Source of the DNA: Planctomycetota bacterium
GTDB taxonomy: Bacteria > Planctomycetota > SZUA-567 > H5-PLA8
Assembly: GCA_027493525.1 (NCBI GenBank)
Contig: JAOSKN010000002.1
Location: 2,513,326 to 2,577,325 of the forward strand
Reading direction: 5' to 3'
Length of the DNA: 64,000 bases
A program made the translations under genes and the position numbers. The notes under the pieces are model-generated. The model did not search any database. It saw nothing but the letters and a program-made list of their open reading frames with translations, and was not told the origin of the DNA. Positions 7,756 to 15,621 of this stretch are shown piece after piece (positions within the stretch are counted from its first letter, which is position 1; every line of letters begins with the position of its first letter).

Positions 7756-8607
7756 ATGTCCGACCAGGGACAGATCCCGACCAAGCAGATGGCCGGCGGC
7801 AACGGCGCGGCGGCCTCCAACGGCTCATACGGCCTGCGCGCCATCATCAGCGACATCCACGGCAACATCGAAGCCTTCCACGCGGTCCTCAAGGACATCG
7901 AGACCCAGAAGGTCGACGAGATCGTCTGCCTGGGCGACACCGTCGGTTACGGCCCCAACCCGGTCGAATGCCTCAAGCTCGTCCGCAGCACCGTGAAGTG
8001 GTGCCTCTGCGGCAACCACGACGCGGCGATGTTCATGACCCATGCCGTGGGCTTCCACGAAGCCGCCGCCAACGCCGCCGCCTGGCAGCGCAGCTTCATG
8101 CGCCCGGGGCTCTTCAGCCTGCCGGGCAAGGTCGCGCGCTGGCGCTGGCTCGAAAACCTCCCCGCGCAGCGCGTCGAAGGCCGCGACATGTACGTCCACG
8201 CCTCGCCCCGCGACCCGCTCATGGAGTACGTCCTCGAAGAGGACTTCCAGGACATGGGCTTCGGCCCGTCGCAGAAGGTCACCGAGATGTTCGAGAAGTT
8301 CGAGTGGGTCTGCTTCGTCGGGCACAGCCACCGCCCGGGCGTCGCCACCCACGAGTTCAAGTGGATCAAGCCCCACGAACTCCCCGACATGACCTACGTC
8401 CTCCCGCCCGACCAGAAGACCATCGTCAACATCGGCGCCGTCGGCCAGCCCCGCGACCACAACCCCGACGCCTGCTACGTCCTCTACGACGGCCACAAGG
8501 TCCGCTACCGCCGCGTGAAGTACGACGTCGAGACCACGCAGAAGAAAATTCGCGCCGTCCCCGAACTCGCCGACCGCCTCGCCGACCGCCTCGCCAAGGG
8601 GCTTTGA
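7756..8607 (+). CDS. Calcineurin-like metallophosphoesterase, copy 2
   Basis: A paralogue of 5096-5872, collinear throughout. It carries SDIHGN, GDTVGYGPNP, CGNHDAAMF, YVHASPRDPL, GHSHRPG and IGAVGQPRDHNP, so all metal ligands of the binuclear site are kept. It has an extra N-terminal tail of about 25 polar and small residues. ATG 7756 is preferred over the in-frame GTG at 7750. It follows the tiny basic gene by 28 bp and is divergent from the second HEAT/STN gene. The two phosphoesterases and the two HEAT/STN proteins therefore form two copies of one divergent two-gene unit, which suggests the partners work together. Substrate unknown; cytosolic. Confidence 0.88.
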   Translation: MSDQGQIPTKQMAGGNGAAASNGSYGLRAIISDIHGNIEAFHAVLKDIETQKVDEIVCLGDTVGYGPNPVECLKLVRSTVKWCLCGNHDAAMFMTHAVGFHEAAANAAAWQRSFMRPGLFSLPGKVARWRWLENLPAQRVEGRDMYVHASPRDPLMEYVLEEDFQDMGFGPSQKVTEMFEKFEWVCFVGHSHRPGVATHEFKWIKPHELPDMTYVLPPDQKTIVNIGAVGQPRDHNPDACYVLYDGHKVRYRRVKYDVETTQKKIRAVPELADRLADRLAKGL

Positions 8608-8659
8608 CCTGACGTGGTCCGGACGCGCCGCCCGAAACCCGTCGCTTTCTCCCGGACAC

Positions 8660-9604
8660 GTGGAGCCGCCGGTGGCCGACTCAGCAACCAAACCGCACCT
8701 CTACAAGGACGTGATGCGGGCGGCCACGCTGGGCCTGCTGGCCAACCTAGGGCTCTGCGTCGTCAAGGTCGCCGGCGGTCTGGTGGGGAACTCCTTCGCG
8801 CTCCTTGCCGATGCCTTCAACTCCCTTGGCGACGTCGTTACCTCCGCGATCGTCATCTTCTCCCTGCGCGTCGCCCAGCGCCCGGCCGATAAAGAACACC
8901 CTTACGGCCACACGCGCGCCGAGACCATCGCGGCCTCCAACGTCTGCCTCTTGATCGTCGTCGGCGCCATCGTCGTGGGGGTGGAATCCGTGCGCCGCCT
9001 CTCGCTGGTGCATCCGCTGCCGCCCGCTTGGACGCTCTGGATCGCCGGCGCGAATTTCGCGATCAAGGAAGGGCTTTACCGCTACAAATCCGCCGTCGGA
9101 CGGCGCGCGGGCTCCGCGGCGATTCTGGCCCACGCCTGGGACCACCGCGGCGACGCGCTCTGTTCGCTCGCCGTACTTGTCGGCATCGGCATCGTGCACT
9201 ACGCCGGCATCGAGTACATCTGGGCCGACGAGGTTTCCGCGTTGGTCGTGGTTCTTGCCGTGATCTGGTCGGCGATGCGCCTCTTCCGCGACACCTTGCA
9301 CGACCTGATGGATCCGCAGGCCAAGGAAGACTTGGTCCAGGCCGTGCGCAAGACCGCTTCATCCGTGGCGGGTGTCATGGACGTCGAGAAACTCTGGCTG
9401 CGCAAGTCGGGCCTGGAATACTTCGCCGACATTCATGTCCATGTGGCTCCGGAGCTCTCCGTAGCCGAAGGCCACGCCATCGGCCACGCCGTGAAGGACC
9501 GCATCCTCGAAGAACACCCGCACATCCGCGACGTCTTGGTTCACCTCGAACCTGGCACGTACCCGTCCCCCCGCGTCCGCGCCGCGCAGACCTCCGACGA
9601 ATAG
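8660..9604 (+). CDS. Cation diffusion facilitator (CDF) metal efflux protein
   Basis: A 314-residue CDF transporter: proton-coupled export of a divalent metal across the inner membrane. It has six predicted membrane segments and a cytosolic C-terminal domain of the ferredoxin-like CDF type (FADIHVHVAPELSVAEGHAI). Metal-site motifs are visible in TM2 (LADAFNSLGDVV, an N-x3-D site) and TM5 (HAWDHRGDALCS, a D-x3-D site), plus the KEHPYGHTRAE loop. Site composition in CDFs helps set metal preference. The N/D plus D/D set differs from the H/D pairs of classical zinc CDFs and hints at manganese, iron or cobalt, but this is an inference. The start is GTG 8660; no in-frame ATG lies before the first membrane segment. 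It lies 52 bp after the phosphoesterase. Confidence 0.9.
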   Translation: MEPPVADSATKPHLYKDVMRAATLGLLANLGLCVVKVAGGLVGNSFALLADAFNSLGDVVTSAIVIFSLRVAQRPADKEHPYGHTRAETIAASNVCLLIVVGAIVVGVESVRRLSLVHPLPPAWTLWIAGANFAIKEGLYRYKSAVGRRAGSAAILAHAWDHRGDALCSLAVLVGIGIVHYAGIEYIWADEVSALVVVLAVIWSAMRLFRDTLHDLMDPQAKEDLVQAVRKTASSVAGVMDVEKLWLRKSGLEYFADIHVHVAPELSVAEGHAIGHAVKDRILEEHPHIRDVLVHLEPGTYPSPRVRAAQTSDE

Positions 9605-9834
9605 GCCGGCGAATTCACATGTGCCTCTCGCAGCCCTGCTATCCCAAGGTCGAAACGCGGTTTCTCACACACTTTTAAGGCGGATTTGCTCAACATGTAC
9701 TTAAGCGCGGTGTAGATAACCATGTAAGCGAAGGCGGTGATGGAAGTATACGAGCCGCCGCACGTTAGATAACCCCAAGCAACCCGGAGCTGCCTGGGTA
9801 GGGCAGGGCAAAGGCCCTGTCTGGAGGTCCGATC
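9605..9834 (+). promoter_or_regulatory. Structured 230-bp leader, possible cis-regulatory RNA
   Basis: No gene is seen here. The segment contains two similar phrases, GTGTAGATAACC and ACGTTAGATAACC, and a helix GGCGG...CCGCC around 9735-9762. Just before the next start codon there are two competing hairpins, CTGCC...GGCAG and CAGGGC-AAAG-GCCCTG, followed by GGAGG and ATG 9835. Mutually exclusive stems next to a ribosome-binding site are typical of translational control. It does not match the riboswitch consensus sequences I know, including c-di-GMP and fluoride. Structure by eye only. Confidence 0.35.
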
Positions 9835-10164
9835 ATGTCACACGGGGGCGAAGCCTACGACCGGACCGAGGGGCTCTACGAAGCCCTCCCCGGCCCCTAC
9901 GACACGGTCCTCCTCCCGCCCGCCGAACGACCCGTCGTCGGCCCCGAACTGCTCCTCGAACCCGAAGACCGTTCGCCCATCGACCGCACCGGGGTCTTCA
10001 AGGCCCTGCGCCGCATCGAGACCCTGCCGCGCATCCGCCCCGCGCGCCGCCGCCCGCAGTCGGATCTTCGCACCGCCCCCCGCAAGCGTTCTTCGCACAA
10101 GCGCCCGGCCTCGAGCGTCCTGGGCCGCTTCCTGCGCGGCCTGATGGGCTGGGTCGCCGGCTGA
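9835..10164 (+). CDS. Hypothetical protein, 109 aa
   Basis: I do not recognise this protein. The N-terminal half is acidic and Pro-rich (YDTVLLPPAERPVVGPELLL), the middle is strongly basic with many Arg and Pro (IRPARRRPQSDLRTAPRKRS), and the end is a short amphipathic or hydrophobic segment (LGRFLRGLMGWVAG) that could touch the membrane. No catalytic motif is apparent. ATG 9835 has a GGAGG eight bases upstream, and the gene is followed within 40 bp by a textbook terminator, so it is a real single-gene transcript. Its 230-bp leader looks structured and may control it. Base composition matches the genome. Confidence 0.6.
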   Translation: MSHGGEAYDRTEGLYEALPGPYDTVLLPPAERPVVGPELLLEPEDRSPIDRTGVFKALRRIETLPRIRPARRRPQSDLRTAPRKRSSHKRPASSVLGRFLRGLMGWVAG

Positions 10165-10202
10165 TCCGAGTTTCCGTAGCGCCGGCGTCCGCGCCGGCTG
10201 CA

Positions 10203-10232
10203 ACGCCGCCGTCTCGGCGGCGTTTTTTTTTT
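10203..10232 (+). terminator. Intrinsic terminator
   Basis: A perfect 9-bp GC-rich stem (ACGCCGCCG / CGGCGGCGT) with a TCT loop, followed by an unbroken run of ten T. It ends the transcript of the hypothetical gene at 9835-10164. Confidence 0.95.
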
Positions 10233-10355
10233 CATCCCACGTGCTTTTCCGGCCGCCTTGAGTTCCTGCCCCGATCGATATACTTGATCCTCCAGGCGGC
10301 GCCTTCGGGTATCATCCCGGTTCGGATCCTGGCCTCGAACCCGATCGGAGCATGC

Positions 10356-10775
10356 ATGTCCCAGCCCGTCCACGTGAAGGTCCTCGAATTCGCCGGCCGC
10401 CCGTGCGCGAGCACCGGCTCGAAGTGGGAGCCCAAGATGGGCTACTCGCGCGCCGTGCGCAGCGGTAACCTCATCGCCGTCACCGGCACCGTGGGCGTCA
10501 ACGCCGACGGGACCTATTCCAAGTCGCTCGCCGAGCAGACGCGGCGCTCGCTGGAGATCGTCCGCGCGGCGCTCGAGGCCCTGGGCGGAAAGCTGGAGCA
10601 CGTCATCCGCACGCGCCTCTACCTCACCGACATCTCGAAGTGGGAAGAAGTGGCCTCCGTCCACGGCGAACTCTTCGGCGCGATCCGCCCCTGCACGACC
10701 CTCGTCCAGGTTGCCAAGCTGATCGACGCGGAGGCCCAGATCGAGATCGAAGCGGACGCGGTGCTGCCGTCCTGA
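10356..10775 (+). CDS. RidA/YjgF/YER057c/UK114-family protein
   Basis: A 139-residue single-domain RidA-like protein. RidA enzymes hydrolyse reactive enamine/imine intermediates made by PLP enzymes such as threonine dehydratase and so protect other PLP enzymes. Seen here: GYSRAVRSGNLIAVTGTVG at the start of the fold, QTRRSLEIVRAALEALGG in the middle, and IRPCTTLVQVAKL near the end, which carries the Arg that binds the carboxylate in true RidA. The variation GAIRPCTT in place of RSCV places it in one of the RidA side groups rather than the archetype, so deaminase activity is not certain. The start ATG 10356 follows GGAG at 10347-10350. Forms a short same-strand run with the lipoprotein gene 24 bp downstream. 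Confidence 0.85.
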   Translation: MSQPVHVKVLEFAGRPCASTGSKWEPKMGYSRAVRSGNLIAVTGTVGVNADGTYSKSLAEQTRRSLEIVRAALEALGGKLEHVIRTRLYLTDISKWEEVASVHGELFGAIRPCTTLVQVAKLIDAEAQIEIEADAVLPS

Positions 10776-10798
10776 GAAAAAAATCGAGGAGCCACGCC

Positions 10799-11209
10799 AT
10801 GCGCAGCCTGAGCATCGCCCTTCCGGCCGGCCTCTGTCTCGCGCTTCTCCTGGCCGGCTGCGGCGGCGGCGAGAAGCCCGAACCGGCCGCCGGTCCCAAG
10901 ACCACGCGCGCCGACCTCGAGAAGGCCATGTTCGCCGCCGAGGCCAAGCTCAAGGTCAGCCTCGACGCGAAGGGCGCCGGCGGCGGAATCTACAGCCCGC
11001 GCGCCGCGCTGAAGCAGGCCGTGGGGCTCCTGAACCTCCCGCAGGCCGCCGGCGACACCGGCGAACCGGTCGTCGCGTTCCTCTTCGAACTGCCCCCGCA
11101 GCCGTCCTCGGTCGTGATGACCCTCGACGAGAGCAAGAAGATCATCCGCCTCGACGGGTACCTCGACGACGTGAAGAAGCCCGCGACGACGAAGGACGTG
11201 AGGTACTAG
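10799..11209 (+). CDS. Small predicted lipoprotein
   Basis: A 136-residue protein with a type II signal peptide: a hydrophobic stretch ending LLLAGC at a lipobox, with the lipidated Cys followed by Gly-Gly-Gly and a polar linker. The mature part contains an alpha-helical stretch (TTRADLEKAMFAAEAKLKVS) and a beta-type region (PVVAFLFELPPQPSSVVMTL), and no known domain that I can name. It would be anchored in a membrane facing the periplasm. ATG 10799 has GAGGAG a few bases upstream. Probably in one transcript with ridA, from which it is separated by 23 bp. Function unknown. Confidence 0.72.
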   Translation: MRSLSIALPAGLCLALLLAGCGGGEKPEPAAGPKTTRADLEKAMFAAEAKLKVSLDAKGAGGGIYSPRAALKQAVGLLNLPQAAGDTGEPVVAFLFELPPQPSSVVMTLDESKKIIRLDGYLDDVKKPATTKDVRY

Positions 11210-11261
11210 GGGCAATTATGTGTGTCGGGCTGGCATTTCAGGCGGTATCTGGGCTTTCGAC

Positions 11262-11699
11262 ATGACTGACGATTACAAATCTCGGATCGAACTGGCGATT
11301 GCCTACCTGAGGCGCCCTCCGGATGGAGAACGAGGTTTGGATGCGTTAAGGCGGCGCTTTCCGAATGCGACTGAAGCTGACCTTCGAACAGCCCATTTCC
11401 ATCTTTATTTCGAATTGCCGGAAGCGATGCGCGATTTGCTGGCGAACCTCGAGGAGTCCCTAAGGAGTAATGAGGAAGCCCCCGATCATGGGCGTGCGTT
11501 TCACGTACTATATCATCTCTTCAATTGGATTCAGTTTGAGGCATTGGTACCAAAGGGTCCAGAAGAGCTGAAGTCACTGGTTGAGGACGTCGAAGTGTCC
11601 ATCAAGGAAGGTGATCTGGATTCGGCCCATTCCATTCTTAAGGCAATCAAGGATCGTCTTGAAGGACATGAATTACCTCCACGAATTGACGAGTCTTGA
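11262..11699 (+). CDS. Hypothetical all-helical protein, AT-richer than its surroundings
   Basis: I do not recognise this 145-residue protein. It is acidic and looks wholly helical (DDYKSRIELAIAYLRR, LPEAMRDLLANLEESLRS, DVEVSIKEGDLDSAHSILKA), with no signal peptide or membrane segment. Codons are visibly less GC-biased than in every neighbouring gene, with many A/T third positions. Such a composition, together with isolation between a lipoprotein gene and a convergent membrane-protein gene, suggests recent acquisition. Size and style resemble small immunity or antitoxin-like proteins, but no toxin partner is visible next to it. ATG 11262 is the best in-frame start; the 14 codons before it are not protein-like. 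Confidence 0.65.
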   Translation: MTDDYKSRIELAIAYLRRPPDGERGLDALRRRFPNATEADLRTAHFHLYFELPEAMRDLLANLEESLRSNEEAPDHGRAFHVLYHLFNWIQFEALVPKGPEELKSLVEDVEVSIKEGDLDSAHSILKAIKDRLEGHELPPRIDES

Positions 11700-11750
11700 T
11701 GCAATAGAATCAATGCGTAGAGACGAATTCATGACGGTGAAAGCCAAGAG

Positions 11751-12533
11751 CTAAGAGCCAGCCGCCGCCGGCTCCGCCTCCGCGCGCGCCGCCTCCCGCT
11801 GCGCCAGCAAGTCCTGCCCCAGCGCCCAGTCCGCCTTGAACATCGCGTAGCGCCAGGCCCGCCAGCCCAGCCATGCGGGGATCAGGCTCGTCAGCGTCGT
11901 GAACAGGATCGTGCCGAAGACGAACGCCAGTCGCGGCAGCGGACGCTGCAAGCGCAGGCTGCGCCGGCAGGCGTCCAGCGCGAAGTACAGCCCGCACGAC
12001 ATGGCCAGGATGACCCAGGCCGCCATCCCGGCCAGCGGCAGCGGATCGCCGCCGAATTCGTTGCCGAACGCGTCCCCGAAGCCGCTCTGGAAGGCCATAT
12101 AGATCCCGAAACAAAAAGCGGCCGCGTATAGGTCCTGCATGAACAGGTGCAGTTTGGGCGCGGGGTGCTTGCGCTCGTAGCGCAGCCGTTCGGATTTGCT
12201 GGCGAGGCGCTGGAAGAACACGACGACCCAGCCGATGCAGCCCGCGCCTCCCACGCCAAGCCCCACCAGGCTCAACCCAATCCAGGCCAAGCTGCCCATA
12301 CCCAGGGACGCGGCCACATAGATCATGCCCGCGAGCAACATCCCGACCGATACCGCGGCCACGATGAACCCCAGCAACCCGAATACGAACAGGGCCACCG
12401 GACGTTCGCTATACTTGCCCTCGGCCATCCTCTTAAGCCGCAGCTTCACGTACCAATAAACCCAGAAAAAGTATCCGGCATAAAACCCCAACCCTATGAG
12501 GAGGCCCAGCGCAAGCGGTCCCAATATGCCCAT
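11751..12533 (-). CDS. Polytopic membrane protein of unknown function
   Basis: 260 residues with about six hydrophobic segments: LGPLALGLLIGLGFYAGYFF, LFVFGLLGFIVAAVSVGMLL, WIGLSLVGLGVGGAGCIGWV, a cluster around LYAAAFCFGIYMAF, MAAWVILAMSCGLYFAL, and FVFGTILFTTLTSLIPAWLG. Basic loops suggest an inner-membrane protein. The C-terminal tail is Ala/Glu-rich and cytosolic. I see no transporter or enzyme motif. The stop codon lies inside a small 7-bp-periodic block (AAGCCAAGAGCTAAGAGCCA, 11741-11760). It is convergent with the AT-richer gene before it. Confidence 0.7.
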   Translation of the reverse strand: MGILGPLALGLLIGLGFYAGYFFWVYWYVKLRLKRMAEGKYSERPVALFVFGLLGFIVAAVSVGMLLAGMIYVAASLGMGSLAWIGLSLVGLGVGGAGCIGWVVVFFQRLASKSERLRYERKHPAPKLHLFMQDLYAAAFCFGIYMAFQSGFGDAFGNEFGGDPLPLAGMAAWVILAMSCGLYFALDACRRSLRLQRPLPRLAFVFGTILFTTLTSLIPAWLGWRAWRYAMFKADWALGQDLLAQREAARAEAEPAAAGS

Positions 12534-12600
12534 GGCGGCAATCTCCGTCTCATATGCTTAAAATGCAGGTCGATCTTTCGAGCGTTGGAAAATTATTTCA

Positions 12601-13419
12601 CTACGGCGTCTTGGCTCCTGCCGCGTACTCCTTCAGGTACGCCCGCGCGTAGCGCGTCCCGAATTCCAACTGCCCCGCCGTGTCGTAGTGGATCCCGTCG
12701 GGGTTATACGTGAGGCCCACGGTGGAGACCATCCGCGCTCGCGGCACGTCCCGCTCCGCCGCCACGTAGCCCTCGCGGATCAGGGTGAGATATTTGAAGC
12801 GCGACTTCAAGTCCTCGGAGGCGGGATCCTCGGGGCGCGCGCCGCTGAACAGGAAGGGCAGGGCGGGCGCGTTCAGGTCCTTGCGCAGCCTTTCGATCAG
12901 CGCCTTCAGCCGCGCGCCGTAGGCTTTCGCGTCGTCCTCGTCCCTGGCGTCCGCGCCGCCCTGCGCGAAGAGCGCCGCCGCCAGCGTGTGCGGGCGGTCC
13001 TTCGTCGCCTCGCGATAGGCTTTCAACAGCCCCGCGTAGAGCCCTTCCTTCCTGTCCGGATCCCAGTCCTTGGCCAGGGACGTCCCGCCCACCGCATGCT
13101 TGACCAGCAGGATCGGGCGCTCCGGATAGGCCTTCGCCAGTTCGAAGCCGAACGCGATCTCCGGCCCGAAATCGCCCGCGCCGTCCTTGCCGCGCGGACG
13201 CGGCGGCCCCGACCGGCCGGCCTCCACCAGCGTGACGTTCGCCGGTGACATCCGCCAAGCCTGGGGCAGCTTCGCCCCGTCGCCGCGCCCGACCATGTTC
13301 GACTGGCCGAAGAGCAGGAAGACGAGAGGCTCCTTCGTCGCGCCGGCCACGGCTTCCCCTCCCCATGCGCACGCCGTAACGCAGGCGGCCAGCACCGCCG
13401 CCAGCCTGAGCATGGGCAT
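12601..13419 (-). CDS. Exported SGNH esterase, CE6/sialate O-acetylesterase-like
   Basis: 272 residues with a signal peptide (LRLAAVLAACVTACAWG). The core is an SGNH hydrolase of the DUF303/carbohydrate-esterase-6 type. The nucleophile Ser is in LFGQSNMVGRG, a conserved Gly-Gly-Thr block appears as HAVGGTSLAKDW, and the C-terminal catalytic Asp-x-x-His is in NPDGIHYDTAGQ. This family removes acetyl groups from plant-type polysaccharides or sialic acids outside the cytosol. Substrate cannot be set from sequence, but nearby glycosidase-like and sugar-processing genes fit polysaccharide use. The start at 13419 gives an immediate signal peptide. Same strand as nadA, 40 bp downstream of it. Confidence 0.85.
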   Translation of the reverse strand: MPMLRLAAVLAACVTACAWGGEAVAGATKEPLVFLLFGQSNMVGRGDGAKLPQAWRMSPANVTLVEAGRSGPPRPRGKDGAGDFGPEIAFGFELAKAYPERPILLVKHAVGGTSLAKDWDPDRKEGLYAGLLKAYREATKDRPHTLAAALFAQGGADARDEDDAKAYGARLKALIERLRKDLNAPALPFLFSGARPEDPASEDLKSRFKYLTLIREGYVAAERDVPRARMVSTVGLTYNPDGIHYDTAGQLEFGTRYARAYLKEYAAGAKTP

Positions 13420-13458
13420 CCGCGTACCCTCGACGCTCTGTATGGGTCAGTACCCGCC

Positions 13459-14536
13459 TCACCCGATCGCCAGCATCCGCTCCAGGCTCGTCATGCTCCG
13501 CTGCCGCACGTCCTCGTCCACCGTCACCTCGTAGCGCTCCTGCCGCAGCGACTCCAGCGTCTCCTCCAGCGAAATCTCGTTCATGTGCGGGCAGCGCACG
13601 CTGCACAGGCGGATCATCTCGCGCCGAGGGTTCTTCGCCGCGATGTTGTCCCCCATGCTGCATTCCGTCAGCAGCAGGTAACGCCCCGACTTCATGTTCT
13701 CGACGTACTTGATCATCTGCGTCGTGCTGCCCGAGAAATCCGCCGCTTCGACGACTTCGGGCGAGCACTCCGGATGCGCGAGCACCGTCACGTCGGGGAA
13801 CTGCTTCCGCGCGTTCGTCACGTCCTCGACCGTGAACTTGTCGTGGACCTCGCAGCGCCCGCGCCAGCCGATCATCACCGTCGAGGCGCCGGCCGGTTCG
13901 GCGGCCTGCTCCAGCTTCCCGTTCCGGCGCGGGTAGACGATCGCCATGCCCGTCTCGCGCGCCACGTTCGCGGCCAGGTATTCGTCGGGCAGGAAGATGA
14001 TCTTCTTGTGCCCCTGCGCGAGGATGTGCTTCACGACCTGCTCCGCGTTCCCGCTCGTGCAGACGTAATCGACCTCGGCCTTCACCTCCTGATAGCAGTT
14101 GATGTACGTCACCGTCGGCACGCCGGGGTAGAGCGCCTTCAGCGCGCGCACGTCCGCGGCCGTGACGGACTCGGCCAGCGAGCAGCCCCCCTTCGCCGAA
14201 GGCAGCAGGACCTTCCGCGACGGGTTCAGGCTCTTGGCGGTCTCGGCCATGAAGCGCACGCCGCAGAAGACGATGATTTGCGCCTGCGCCTTCGCGCTCA
14301 CCCGCGCCAGGTACAGGCTGTCCCCGGTGAAGTCCGGCACGCTGTGGAAGAGCGCCGGCTCCATGTAGTTGTGCCCCAGCACGATCGCGCGCTTTTCTTT
14401 TTTTCAGCCGATTCACCTCGACGGCCAGCTCCGCCTTCAGCTTCAGTTCGAAATCGGGGACCACGTCCGCCAGCCGCGCGCGCAGGTGCGCCAGCATGGC
14501 CGGTACGGTCTCGGGGTAGCTCAGGCGCTCGGACAT
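13459..14536 (-). CDS. nadA: Quinolinate synthase A (apparent frameshift at A7)
   Basis: NadA condenses iminoaspartate with dihydroxyacetone phosphate to quinolinate in NAD synthesis, using a 4Fe-4S cluster. Seen: LGHNYMEPALFH, FCGVRFMAETAKSLNP, TYINCYQEVKAEVDYVCTSG, LAHPECSPEV and CSVRCPHMNEISLE, including the candidate cluster cysteines. The first 50 or so residues (MSERLSYPETVPAMLAHLRA...) are in another frame, which is lost at an A7 run on the coding strand (complement of 14397-14403). A6 would give RLKKEKRAIVLGHNY and restore one 358-residue protein. The start ATG at 14536 has AAGGAA upstream. Because NadA is a core metabolic enzyme, an assembly error is the likeliest cause; transcriptional slippage is possible. 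Confidence 0.88.
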
Positions 14537-14958
14537 CGAAATTCCTTTCGGCCCAGTCGGGTCACCGCGGAGGCGCGGAAGGCGCGGAAAAGAGAAATTC
14601 CGGGAGGCCGCTCCGCCCAAGTGCGATTATCGAGCCGCCGCCGCCGCTCGCAACCGCGTTCGCGCGCACGGCTCTTCTGGAGGGATATTACGCGCCGGAG
14701 GTTATTCGTGTCAATAAAACACGAAATGGGTTCTGGGTTCTAGGGGCTGGGTTCTGGATGTCGAGAACAAGGATGCGTGGGTATGAACGTCGTTGTGAAG
14801 AAGCGTAGAACGTGAGTGGCCTGCGAGCATACCAGAGGAAGGCCTGCCATTGGCTATTCACATGATCAAGGTCTGCATTCCCTAATGTCCTCAGTGCGCC
14901 TGGGCCCTTCGCTTTCTGCGATTCCCAGTCTCCAGAACCCAGACCCCGAAACCCGCCG
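14537..14958. repeat. Gene-free region with several heptamer blocks and a 165-bp spacer between inverted arms
   Basis: No convincing gene. Just upstream of nadA, 14564-14590 is a 7-bp-periodic block (CCGCGGA GGCGCGG AAGGCGC). Two inverted heptamer blocks then face each other: 14728-14758 (GGGTTCT GGGTTCT AGGGGCT GGGTTCT) and 14924-14955 (CTCCAGA ACCCAGA CCCCGAA form). A perfect 12-bp inverted match CTGGGTTCTGGA lies within them. The spacer of about 165 bp has no good open frame and a lower GC content. The right arm ends three bases from the stop codon of the next gene. Confidence 0.6.
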
Positions 14959-15621
14959 TTACAGCACCCCGTACGTCGCCCACGCCTCGCCCGCCTTCAT
15001 CCCGTCGCGGATCGCCTGGCGCGTGATGTTCTCGGCGTGGACCTTCTCCCAGGCGCGGCGGATCGCATCGGCTTCGACCGCGCGCGGGACGGCCACGATG
15101 CCGTCCTCGTCGGCGAAGACGAGCGCGCCGGGCTCGAAGGTGACGCCGCCGATGACGACGTTCGCATCCAGTTCGACGACGCGCTGCCGGTGCTGGCTGT
15201 CGCGGGGGCTCGTCCCGCGCGCCCAGACCGGGAAGCCCAATTCGCGCATGCGCGCCACGTCGCGGACCGCGCCGTCCACGAGCGCGCCCGCGCAGCCCTG
15301 GTTGCGCGCGGCCGTCGAAAGCAGTTCGCCCCAGATCCCGCTCTTCAGGCTCCCGCTGGCCGCGCAGATCAGCACCTCGCCGGGGCGGCAGGCGTCCACG
15401 GCGCGCAGTTCGAGTTCGTACGGCCGCGGGTCGGGACCTTCAAGGTCCTCCCAGCGCGTCGTCCGGCAGCGCCCGACGAGCCGCGTGGCGCCGGTCCAGG
15501 GTCGCAGCGGGGCGTCCGCGGCCTGGCGCGGGAAGCCCAGCGCATCCAGCGCGTCGCAGACGACGGCCGAATACAGGTGCTCGCGCATCATGGCGAGGGT
15601 GATCGCCGCCGGCTCGCTCAT
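14959..15621 (-). CDS. RraA / HMG-CHA aldolase-like protein
   Basis: A 220-residue member of the RraA-like fold family, long misnamed demethylmenaquinone methyltransferase. Members are class II pyruvate aldolases (4-hydroxy-4-methyl-2-oxoglutarate or 4-carboxy-4-hydroxy-2-oxoadipate aldolase) or the RNase E inhibitor RraA. The key phrase is GALVDGAVRDVARMRELGFP with the conserved Arg-Asp pair; a Gly-Glu-Leu-Leu segment lies about 20 residues earlier, the usual aldolase spacing. It overlaps the upstream IclR-family gene by 4 bp (ATGA type), so the regulator and this enzyme are translationally coupled. That favours a catabolic aldolase over RNase E control. The start ATG is at 15621. Confidence 0.82.
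   Translation of the reverse strand: MSEPAAITLAMMREHLYSAVVCDALDALGFPRQAADAPLRPWTGATRLVGRCRTTRWEDLEGPDPRPYELELRAVDACRPGEVLICAASGSLKSGIWGELLSTAARNQGCAGALVDGAVRDVARMRELGFPVWARGTSPRDSQHRQRVVELDANVVIGGVTFEPGALVFADEDGIVAVPRAVEADAIRRAWEKVHAENITRQAIRDGMKAGEAWATYGVL

Noticed and set aside
9720..9800. Possible fluoride riboswitch because of GGTGATGG followed by CCGCC
   Set aside because: The obligatory CTGATGACTCCTAC-like half and the pseudoknot partner are missing.
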